DNA of 64,000 nt from JBPRGG01 sp051418075 (GTDB lineage: Bacteria; Bacteroidota; Bacteroidia; Cytophagales; Cyclobacteriaceae), in NCBI GenBank assembly GCA_051418075.1, contig JBPRGG010000031.1:1-64000 (forward strand). The letters run 5' to 3'. Positions 17,804 to 25,123 of this stretch are shown piece by piece. The notes under the pieces were generated by a model, which made no database searches, was not told where the DNA came from, and saw only the letters and a program-made list of their open reading frames with translations. Position 1 is the first letter of the stretch, and each line of letters opens with the position of its first letter. The translations under genes were made by a program, and so were the position numbers.

Positions 17804-18898
17804 ATGAGCATAAGGTTTACTTTTTACGGGCTGGTTTTGTTATTGCTGCTATTTACAGGATGCCAGGAAGAAGGACCAAATGAACCCAAAGAATATCAGC
17901 TTATCATTCCTGAAAATCCTGTTGACAGAGGAAGCAGATTATTTGGGATCAATATTTCAGAAAGCAATGCCGGGTTTGAAGATACATTTCTTAAAGCCCG
18001 GCAAGCCGGGACAGAGGTGGTAGAACTTAATATACCCTGGAGTGCCATAGAAGAATCACAGGGAAATTACCAGGATCCCTGGGGTGGTGTACTGGCGGCA
18101 ACAGCTTTTTATGCTCAGCATGATATAAAGGTGATTTTTAGTATTGCCCTGATCAATACGGTAGCCTGGGAAGTCCCGGATTATTTGAGCGAAGTTTCTC
18201 CCGCTTCTGCTCAATTTATTTATGCTTTTTTGAATATGATGGATTGGTTCCTGGCCAATATTCCGGAACAATTGGAAGTTGCTGCCATTAGCATTGGCAA
18301 TGAAGTAGACCTGGTGCTAGATGGTGATCAGGAATGGCAGTCATATCAGGATTTTTACCGTATTGTATCTCAAGACCTGAAACAAAAATATCCAGGTCTT
18401 AAAATTGGAGTAAAAACCACTGTAATGAATGGTGTGTTTGGATTGGAAAAACAAAAACTTAAACTAATAAACCAGTACAGCGACCTGGTTATGCTTAATT
18501 ACTACCCCCAGAATGAATTTTTCCAGGTGAAAGATCCAAAAAGTGTAATCCAGGATTTTAATTTGATAGCAGCTGCATTTCCTGAACAGGAGATATGGAT
18601 GACAGAAGTGGGTTATCAATCTGGTAATCTACATTGTGCCAGTAATGAAACCAAACAGGCTCAGTTTTATCATCACCTTTTTAAAGCCTGGGATCAGCAC
18701 CGCGATCATATTACAGCCATTCAAATAAATTGGTTGCACGATCAAAGCCCGGAAATCATTGATGAGTGGAAAGATTATTATGGCGATGATCCTGCCCTGG
18801 TAGAATATTTATCCACTTTAGGCCTTCGTCACTTTAATAATACAGATAAACCAGCCTGGCTGCAACTAAAGCAGGAAGTGCAAGCCAGGGGATGGTAA
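17804..18898 (+). CDS. TIM-barrel glycoside hydrolase-like lipoprotein
   Basis: A 364-residue lipoprotein (signal ends LLFTGC, Cys20). The body looks like a clan-A (beta/alpha)8 glycoside hydrolase. The acid/base candidate is E167 in SIGNEVD (end of strand 4) and the nucleophile candidate is E268 in IWMTEVGYQ (end of strand 7). The strands are readable, with ELNIPWSAIEESQG early and VMLNYYPQNEF before the nucleophile. The spacing of about 100 residues fits the clan. Substrate unknown; it could be a beta-glycanase acting at the surface. It follows the OmpA gene by 17 bases and may share its transcript. Confidence 0.6.
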   Translation: MSIRFTFYGLVLLLLLFTGCQEEGPNEPKEYQLIIPENPVDRGSRLFGINISESNAGFEDTFLKARQAGTEVVELNIPWSAIEESQGNYQDPWGGVLAATAFYAQHDIKVIFSIALINTVAWEVPDYLSEVSPASAQFIYAFLNMMDWFLANIPEQLEVAAISIGNEVDLVLDGDQEWQSYQDFYRIVSQDLKQKYPGLKIGVKTTVMNGVFGLEKQKLKLINQYSDLVMLNYYPQNEFFQVKDPKSVIQDFNLIAAAFPEQEIWMTEVGYQSGNLHCASNETKQAQFYHHLFKAWDQHRDHITAIQINWLHDQSPEIIDEWKDYYGDDPALVEYLSTLGLRHFNNTDKPAWLQLKQEVQARGW

Positions 18899-18918
18899 CC
18901 AAGAAGTCCCGGAAGGGA

Positions 18919-19620
18919 TTATTTCACATGCAGTCCACATTCCTTTTGTTCCGGATTTTCCCACCACCATCGACCGGCCCTTACATCTTCACCCGGTTGA
19001 ACAGCTCTGGTACAGGGTTGACAGCCAATACTGGGGAAGCCCTGTTCATGTAAAGGGTGGAAAGGAACCTGATGAATTTTAATGAACTCCCATACCTGCG
19101 CTTCGCTCCAATTGATCAGAGGGTTGATCTTGAGTAGTTCATTCTGTTCATCCCATTCCACCAGCTTTTGATTACTTCGGGTAACAGACTGGCTTTTTCT
19201 TAACCCACAAATCCACACCGAGAGACCTTGAAAAGCCCTTTTCAATGGTTCGATCTTGCGGATATGGCAGCATTCCCTGCGGTTTTCAATGCTATAATAG
19301 AAGCTATTGATTCCTTTGCGATTTACCAACTGCTGCACCTTCTCACAATTAGGAAAATAAACTTCTATATTCATTTGATAACGGTTATTGGTTTTTTCGA
19401 TCAAGTCATAGGATTCAGGGAATAACCGTCCGGTATCCAGGGTAAATATCTTTACCTGTGGATCGATCTGTGATATCATATGGGTCAACACCTGGTCTTC
19501 TGCTCCTAAACTAGTCGCCAGAGCTATCTTACCGGGGTATTTGGTGATGAAAAACTTTAAGACATCTTCAGGAGCGGAATTAATCAGAGAGAGGTTGAGG
19601 TCTTCAACGAATTTTTGCAT
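18919..19620 (-). CDS. cysH: Phosphoadenylyl/adenylyl-sulfate reductase
   Basis: A 233-residue enzyme reducing APS or PAPS to sulfite in assimilatory sulfate reduction. The PP-loop-like nucleotide site SLGAEDQVLTHM is at about 37-48, the substrate segment TLDTGRLFPESY at about 60-71, and the catalytic Cys228 lies in the C-terminal ECGLH. Cys117-Cys118 (RRECCHIRK) plus Cys200 and Cys203 (IGCQPC) are the four ligands of a [4Fe-4S] cluster, so the APS-using type is more likely than the cluster-free PAPS enzyme. No cysD, cysN or cysI lies in the window, so the pathway must be completed elsewhere. Confidence 0.93.
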   Translation of the reverse strand: MQKFVEDLNLSLINSAPEDVLKFFITKYPGKIALATSLGAEDQVLTHMISQIDPQVKIFTLDTGRLFPESYDLIEKTNNRYQMNIEVYFPNCEKVQQLVNRKGINSFYYSIENRRECCHIRKIEPLKRAFQGLSVWICGLRKSQSVTRSNQKLVEWDEQNELLKINPLINWSEAQVWEFIKIHQVPFHPLHEQGFPSIGCQPCTRAVQPGEDVRAGRWWWENPEQKECGLHVK

Positions 19621-19824
19621 AGCGATTTGATCAATTTATTAACTATCTGCTATTTAGCCCATAATTTATTTAATTTCAAGTGTTAGTAAAGATAATATTG
19701 CCATAATGGTCTTCAAATCATATTTATTCTTTGAATATTTATGCGGGTGCAATTTTTTTTGTTATATGAAACTATTGGATTTTAATTTAAGTTAACCTTA
19801 TTAAATGCTTATAATCCGGCTGTT

Positions 19825-20430
19825 ATGAAAATCACCTACATTTTAATCTGCTGTTTATGCTCTTTGGGAATGATACAGGCACAACCAACACAGGAACACG
19901 ATTATTATCAATTACCAGATCAAAATGTGGCCAAACCTATGCAGAAAATCAGGTTTGGGCTAAATGCTGGTACCAGCTTTGGATTTATGCCTGGTTGGGG
20001 GAATCATTTTAATACCTACCTGTCCCCATACCTGTCACGATCAGTAAATAAAGATCTGACCATCAACGCCGGTATTTCTTTTGGCACCACCTTAATGAAT
20101 AATCCCTGGCTTTTTCCATCAGATAATAATCAACCTCTGCATCAGGCTCGCATGAACAGTACATCTGTTTTTATAAATGGACAACAAATGATAGGAGAGC
20201 GTTTGTTAATATCAGGGACTGCATTCTATGAAAAAAGTCATTTCATGAATAACGCCCTGGGAAACTTTGACAGTAAAGGAGTTTCCATGGACTTTAACTA
20301 CAAAGTCAATAAAAACTTTTCGTTTGGGGCAGGTTTCAGATTTTCCAATCAGAATCGGCCGTTCAATCAATTCAATCAATTTAATAATCCCTACTTACAA
20401 CCGGGCCTGTACCAATTTAATCCCCGGTAA
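19825..20430 (+). CDS. Secreted protein of unknown function, beta-barrel-like
   Basis: A 201-residue protein that I do not recognise. It starts with a signal peptide (MKITYILICCLCSLGMIQAQ) and then alternates polar and aromatic/hydrophobic residues in short strands (IRFGLNAGTSFGFM, DLTINAGISFGTTL, NFSFGAGFRFSNQ), which suggests a small outer-membrane beta-barrel. The C-terminus is rich in Asn, Gln and Phe with a NQFNQFNN repeat and ends in FNPR rather than a classic terminal Phe. It stands alone between cysH (opposite strand) and the nuo operon. Confidence 0.6.
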   Translation: MKITYILICCLCSLGMIQAQPTQEHDYYQLPDQNVAKPMQKIRFGLNAGTSFGFMPGWGNHFNTYLSPYLSRSVNKDLTINAGISFGTTLMNNPWLFPSDNNQPLHQARMNSTSVFINGQQMIGERLLISGTAFYEKSHFMNNALGNFDSKGVSMDFNYKVNKNFSFGAGFRFSNQNRPFNQFNQFNNPYLQPGLYQFNPR

Positions 20431-20471
20431 TTAAAACATTTCAGCTTCTATTCTATTAATTTAAGAAGAAG

Positions 20472-20487
20472 AAGATTTTTTAATCTT
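20472..20487 (+). promoter_or_regulatory. Small hairpin in the nuo leader
   Basis: AAGATT and AATCTT flank four T, 17 bases before the nuoA GTG start. It is AT-rich and followed by another T-run, so it could be an attenuator-like hairpin or chance. Confidence 0.2.
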
Positions 20488-20503
20488 TTAAACTCTTTTT
20501 TTA

Positions 20504-20926
20504 GTGACTGAATCAGACTCTACGCTTCTGTGGCCATTCCTGGCCTACACTTTTTTAGCTTTAACTATGGTAGGTGGTATGTTGGCAATTTCTTATTTTT
20601 TAGGTCAGCGCCATCAGGATAAAAGTACGGGAGAAGTTTATGAATCAGGACTGGAAATTACTGGTAGCGCCCGGCTCAGGTTCCCCATCCATTTTTATAT
20701 CATTGCCATGTTTTTTGTAATTTTTGACCTCGAAGCAGTATTTGTAGTAGCCTGGGCCATTTCTTTTAAAGAAACAGGCTGGCTGGGATATTGGGCTATG
20801 CTGGTTTTTATGGGAATTCTGATGGCAGTATTTGTCTATGAATGGCGAATTGGTGCCCTCGATTTCGGACCGAACGGTAAGAAAATTTTAAAAGCTTTAC
20901 AAAACAGAAAAAATCAATCAGCATGA
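20504..20926 (+). CDS. nuoA: NADH-quinone oxidoreductase subunit A
   Basis: A 140-residue membrane subunit of complex I with three transmembrane segments (about residues 12-32, 67-88 and 96-118). The conserved acidic core is YESGLEITGSARLRFPIHFY and FVIFDLEAVFV, typical of NuoA, which lines the quinone channel. It starts with GTG at 20504; no closer ATG fits. First gene of a 13-gene operon. Its stop overlaps the nuoB start (ATGA). Confidence 0.95.
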   Translation: MTESDSTLLWPFLAYTFLALTMVGGMLAISYFLGQRHQDKSTGEVYESGLEITGSARLRFPIHFYIIAMFFVIFDLEAVFVVAWAISFKETGWLGYWAMLVFMGILMAVFVYEWRIGALDFGPNGKKILKALQNRKNQSA

Positions 20927-21555
20927 AATGGTCTTTATCCCGCGATTATACGTCTCAACCCTCTACCGGCCAAACCATGGAAGAAACGGTAAAAAAAAGT
21001 GTGGTGTTGACCCGGCTGGAAGATCTGATAGCCTGGGGCAGGAAAAATTCTATCTGGCCCTTCAACTTTGGCCTTTCCTGCTGTTATGTTGAGATGGCCA
21101 CCAGCCTGACCAGTAAATACGATATTTCCCGGTTTGGGGCAGAAGTGATTAGGGGTACTCCCCGAGAAGCTGATTTAATGGTGATTGCCGGAACAGTTTT
21201 TATAAAAATGGCCCCTATTATTAAAAGATTGTATGAACAAATGATGGAACCCCGCTGGATAATCTCTATGGGCTCTTGTGCCAATTCCGGTGGGATGTAT
21301 GATATCTACAGTGTGGTTCAGGGGATAGATAAATTTATGCCGGTAGATGTATATGTGCCTGGTTGCCCCCCCCGTCCAGATGCTTTTATGCAGGGCTTAC
21401 TGATGTTGCGGGAGGCAGTGGGAAAAGAAAAACGACCGTTAAGCTGGTATGTAGGACCTCAGGGAGTACAAAAGTTCGATAAAATTTCCATGAAAGATCA
21501 ATTGAAGGCTGAAAGAAGTAAAATGAAGCAGATTAAATCTCCTGATCAGATTTAA
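20923..21555 (+). CDS. nuoB: NADH-quinone oxidoreductase subunit B
   Basis: A 210-residue peripheral-arm subunit that holds iron-sulfur cluster N2, the last electron carrier before quinone. The adjacent cysteines of SCCYVEM, plus the Cys of SMGSCANSGGMYD and of VPGCPPRPD, are the four N2 ligands. It is longer than the usual family length of about 160-200 at both ends: an N-terminal stretch of about 18 residues with several Ser/Thr, and a charged C-terminal tail. It overlaps nuoA by four bases and is separated from the nuoCD gene by 59 bases. Confidence 0.97.
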   Translation: MKWSLSRDYTSQPSTGQTMEETVKKSVVLTRLEDLIAWGRKNSIWPFNFGLSCCYVEMATSLTSKYDISRFGAEVIRGTPREADLMVIAGTVFIKMAPIIKRLYEQMMEPRWIISMGSCANSGGMYDIYSVVQGIDKFMPVDVYVPGCPPRPDAFMQGLLMLREAVGKEKRPLSWYVGPQGVQKFDKISMKDQLKAERSKMKQIKSPDQI

Positions 21556-21614
21556 ATATATAGGTTCTTAGAAGGCAAGGCAGCGAAGGGCAATTTTTTA
21601 ACTTGTAAATTTTT

Positions 21615-23363
21615 ATGGTAAATACTGCCACAGTGCTGGATGACTTGATTCAGAAATTTGGAGAAAACGTATTTATCCGGCAGCAAACCCGGGATGATTT
21701 CCCTACCATCTGGCTGGATAAAAGCAATATTGTTCCAGTTGTTGATTTTTTAAAAAACCAGGTAGACCAGCCGTATAAAATGCTTTATGATCTCACTGCC
21801 ATTGATGAAAGATCCCGCGCAAAAAGGTTTGATCAGCCTGAAAGCCAGTTTTCCCTGGTTTATCATTTGTTATCCTTTGATCGCAATGCCGATATCCGTC
21901 TGAAAGTAGCGCTGCCTGAAAACCATCCTGAAGCGCCATCAATTACTTCGGTCTGGCCAATGGCCAACTGGTATGAAAGGGAAGTCTATGACATGTTTAA
22001 TATACATTTTACCGGACACCCCCATTTGAAAAGATTATTGATGCCTCCCACCTGGCAGGGACATCCTTTACGTAAAGACCATCCGGCCCGGGCTACCGAA
22101 ATGGGGCCTTACCAATTGGATGATGTTAAGGAGGAAGAAGAGATCAAAGCCTTGCAGTTTCATCCGGAACAGTGGGGCCTGGAAAGATCTTCAGATGATA
22201 CTGATTTTATGTTTCTGAACCTGGGCCCTCAACATCCGGGCACTCATGGGGTTTTGCGTTTGATCCTGCAACTTGAGGGAGAAGAAATAGCCAATATTGT
22301 ACCTGATATAGGCTATCATCACCGGGGCGCAGAGAAAATGGGAGAAAGACAATCCTGGCATACCTATATTCCTTACACTGACCGGGTAGATTATTTATCC
22401 GGGGTAGTAAACAACCTGGCTTATTTACTGGCAGTGGAGAAACTGGCAGGCATTGAAGTGCCTTCCCGGGCCCAGGTGATCCGGGTCATGATGTGTGAAT
22501 TGTTTCGTATTGCCAGCCATTTGGTTTGGTATGGCACCTTTGCCCAGGATCTGGGCATGCTGTCACCGGTTTTTTACATGTTTACTGACCGGGAAAAGGT
22601 GTTTGATATTGTGGAAGCTGTCTGTGGTGGTCGGATGCACCCCAATTGGTTCAGGATAGGTGGCGTAGCACAGGACCTGCCGCAGGGCTGGGAAGAGCTG
22701 GTCAAATTTTTTCTGAAATATTTTCCTAAACGATTAAAGGAATATGATAACCTGGTGATGAAAAATCAGATTTTCAGGGCTCGTACTGTTGGTATTGGCG
22801 TATATGATACTGATGAAGCCATTGAATGGGGAGTTACAGGTCCGGGCCTTCGGGCTACTGGTTTTGACTGGGATTTTCGTAAGAAAAGGCCTTATTCTGG
22901 CTATGAACAATATGATTTTGATATACCCATCGCCCATAATGGTGATTGTTATGACCGGGCAGTGGTACGGATTGAGGAAATGCGGCAAAGCCTGAGGATC
23001 ATTGAGCAGTGCATGAGAATTCTACCGGAAGGCCCCTATAAATCTGATCATCGCCTGGCTACACCTCCAGAAAAGAAATACACCATGCAGGATATTGAAA
23101 CCCTGATCACCCATTTTTTGAATGTAAGTTGGGGACCGGTAATACCACCCGGAGAAGCTTCCTCTTTGATTGAAGCCACCAAAGGGGCCAATAGCTATTA
23201 CCTGATCAGTGATGGCAGTACCAGCTCCTACCGTACCAGAATCCGTACTCCGTCATTTCCTCATATGCAGATGGTACCCTTCATCAGCCGGGGTTATACA
23301 GTGGCTGACCTTTTGTCCATCTTGGGTAGTATTGATTTTGTTTTGGCAGATATTGACAGATAA
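21615..23363 (+). CDS. nuoCD: NADH-quinone oxidoreductase subunit C/D fusion
   Basis: A 582-residue fusion. Residues about 1-185 are NuoC (30 kDa; PMANWYEREVYDMFNIHFTGHPHLKRLLMP). Residues about 200-582 are NuoD (49 kDa; LNLGPQHPGTHGVLRL, DIGYHHRGAEKMGE), which forms the quinone-binding cavity with NuoB. Fused NuoCD is known from Enterobacteria and many Bacteroidetes; both halves look complete. The C-terminus ends in the conserved DIDR. nuoE begins 10 bases later. Confidence 0.96.
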   Translation: MVNTATVLDDLIQKFGENVFIRQQTRDDFPTIWLDKSNIVPVVDFLKNQVDQPYKMLYDLTAIDERSRAKRFDQPESQFSLVYHLLSFDRNADIRLKVALPENHPEAPSITSVWPMANWYEREVYDMFNIHFTGHPHLKRLLMPPTWQGHPLRKDHPARATEMGPYQLDDVKEEEEIKALQFHPEQWGLERSSDDTDFMFLNLGPQHPGTHGVLRLILQLEGEEIANIVPDIGYHHRGAEKMGERQSWHTYIPYTDRVDYLSGVVNNLAYLLAVEKLAGIEVPSRAQVIRVMMCELFRIASHLVWYGTFAQDLGMLSPVFYMFTDREKVFDIVEAVCGGRMHPNWFRIGGVAQDLPQGWEELVKFFLKYFPKRLKEYDNLVMKNQIFRARTVGIGVYDTDEAIEWGVTGPGLRATGFDWDFRKKRPYSGYEQYDFDIPIAHNGDCYDRAVVRIEEMRQSLRIIEQCMRILPEGPYKSDHRLATPPEKKYTMQDIETLITHFLNVSWGPVIPPGEASSLIEATKGANSYYLISDGSTSSYRTRIRTPSFPHMQMVPFISRGYTVADLLSILGSIDFVLADIDR

Positions 23364-23373
23364 AAAATAAATA

Positions 23374-23838
23374 ATGTTATCATCGGAAGAACAGCAGGAA
23401 ATAAACCAGGAATTAAAACTTTTTCCTCAGAAAAGGGCAGCTTGTATAGAAGCGCTGAAAGTAGTTCAACGGCACCGGGGATATGTTTCTGATCAAAGCA
23501 TCCATGACCTGGCTGCCTACCTGGATATGTCTGCTGAAGAACTGGATAGTGTAGCTACTTTTTATAACCTGGTGTTCAGAAAACCGGTAGGCCGGCACAT
23601 AATTTTGATTTGCGACAGTGTGAGCTGCTATATCATGGGATATACCAGGGTTTTAAGCTATCTGGAAGAAAAGCTGGGCATAAAATATGGTGAAACTACT
23701 GGCGATGAGCGGTTTACCTTGTTGCCAATTCCTTGCCTGGGTACCTGCGATCATGCTCCGGCTATGATAATTGATGATGATTTACACCGGGATCTTAGCC
23801 CCGATAAAATAGATGAAATATTAGCAAAATACCAATAA
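23374..23838 (+). CDS. nuoE: NADH-quinone oxidoreductase subunit E
   Basis: A 154-residue thioredoxin-fold [2Fe-2S] subunit (cluster N1a). The four ligands are the two Cys of CDSVSC and the two of CLGTC. Together with NuoF and NuoG it forms the NADH-oxidising module, which many related bacteria lack, so this complex I should use NADH directly. A helical N-terminus of about 60 residues precedes the fold. nuoF follows after 7 bases. Confidence 0.95.
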   Translation: MLSSEEQQEINQELKLFPQKRAACIEALKVVQRHRGYVSDQSIHDLAAYLDMSAEELDSVATFYNLVFRKPVGRHIILICDSVSCYIMGYTRVLSYLEEKLGIKYGETTGDERFTLLPIPCLGTCDHAPAMIIDDDLHRDLSPDKIDEILAKYQ

Positions 23839-23845
23839 ACTGGTA

Positions 23846-25120
23846 ATGGAAAAACCTTTAACCGAACATATAAAACCTGATGGCGGCTATCTTTCTTTGA
23901 AGGAGTATGAAAGTTTAGGAGGCTACCAGGCGATTCGCAAAATATTTAAGCAGGAGCCGGAAGAAATTACTGAAGAAGTCAAAAAATCTAATCTGAAGGG
24001 CAGGGGAGGAGCTGGTTTTAATACCGGTATGAAATGGAGCTTTGTGCCAATGGGCGAAAAAGCGCCTTCCCATAAGTACCTGATAGCCAATGCCGATGAA
24101 ATGGAGCCGGGTACTTTCAAAGACCGTCTGCTGCTGGAAGCCCACCCACATCAACTGATCGAAGGTATGATTGTCAGCGCCTATGCCATTCAGGCTGACG
24201 TAGCTTATGTGTTTTTGCGTTGGGCCTATAAAAATGCGGCTACCATCATTCGTGAAGCCATTAAAGAAGCGTACCAGGCCGGATACCTGGGAGAAAACAT
24301 CTTAGGTTCAAATTTTAATCTGAAAATGCACTTACATACCAGTGTTGGCCGGTATATGTGCGGAGAAGAAACTGGCCTGTTGAATGCTTTGGAAGGAAAA
24401 AGGGCTAATCCCAGAGCAAAACCACCTTTTCCTCAAATCAGTGGCTTGTTTGGTAAACCCACCATTGTAAATAATGTAGAAACGCTGAGTTGTATTCCCC
24501 ATATCCTGAATAAGGGGGCACAATGGTTTAGTGATCTCAGTTTGAGCGAAGGTGAGGGAGGCACCAAACTATACGGTGCCAGTGGCAGGGTGAAAAAACC
24601 GGGTTTATGGGAACTACCTCTGGGAACTTCACTAAAGGAAATTCTGGAAGAACATGCCGGCGGAATGCAGGAAGGTTACCGGTTTAAGGGGGCTTTACCC
24701 GGAGGGGCTTCCACTGATTTTCTGGTGGAGGAGCATATGGATTTGAACATGGATTATGCCTCAGTGATGGCAGCCGGCAGCCGGTTAGGAACAGGTACCA
24801 TCATAGTATTGGATGACCGGACCTGTCCGGTAGGTATGTTGCAAAACCTGGAACATTTCTTTGCCCAGGAATCCTGTGGTTGGTGTACTCCCTGCAGGGA
24901 AGGACTTCCATGGACCGAGAAGATACTGGGTGCCATTGAAGCCGGTCAGGGAAAAATGGAAGACCTGGATGTATTAAGTTTTCACACCAAATATCTGGCT
25001 CCCGGAAATACATTTTGTGCCCTGGCCCCCGGTGCCATGGAACCTTTACAAAGTGCCTTGAAATATTTCAGAGCCGATTTTGAACAACATATTGAACAAA
25101 AAAAATGTCCCTGGAGGTAA
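23846..25120 (+). CDS. nuoF: NADH-quinone oxidoreductase subunit F
   Basis: A 424-residue subunit carrying FMN, the NADH site and cluster N3. Visible: the NADH/FMN glycine-rich loop GRGGAGFNTGMKW, the FMN segment NADEMEPGTFKDR, and the [4Fe-4S] ligands SCGWCTPCREG with the fourth Cys in NTFCALAPGAMEP. Length is normal. nuoG starts three bases after its stop. Confidence 0.97.
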   Translation: MEKPLTEHIKPDGGYLSLKEYESLGGYQAIRKIFKQEPEEITEEVKKSNLKGRGGAGFNTGMKWSFVPMGEKAPSHKYLIANADEMEPGTFKDRLLLEAHPHQLIEGMIVSAYAIQADVAYVFLRWAYKNAATIIREAIKEAYQAGYLGENILGSNFNLKMHLHTSVGRYMCGEETGLLNALEGKRANPRAKPPFPQISGLFGKPTIVNNVETLSCIPHILNKGAQWFSDLSLSEGEGGTKLYGASGRVKKPGLWELPLGTSLKEILEEHAGGMQEGYRFKGALPGGASTDFLVEEHMDLNMDYASVMAAGSRLGTGTIIVLDDRTCPVGMLQNLEHFFAQESCGWCTPCREGLPWTEKILGAIEAGQGKMEDLDVLSFHTKYLAPGNTFCALAPGAMEPLQSALKYFRADFEQHIEQKKCPWR

Positions 25121-25123
25121 AAT

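Noticed and set aside
18899..18918. Short hairpin (AGTCCC/GGGATT) between the TIM-barrel gene and cysH
   Set aside because: Only a 20-base intergenic space and a weak stem with a wobble pair; not convincing as a terminator.
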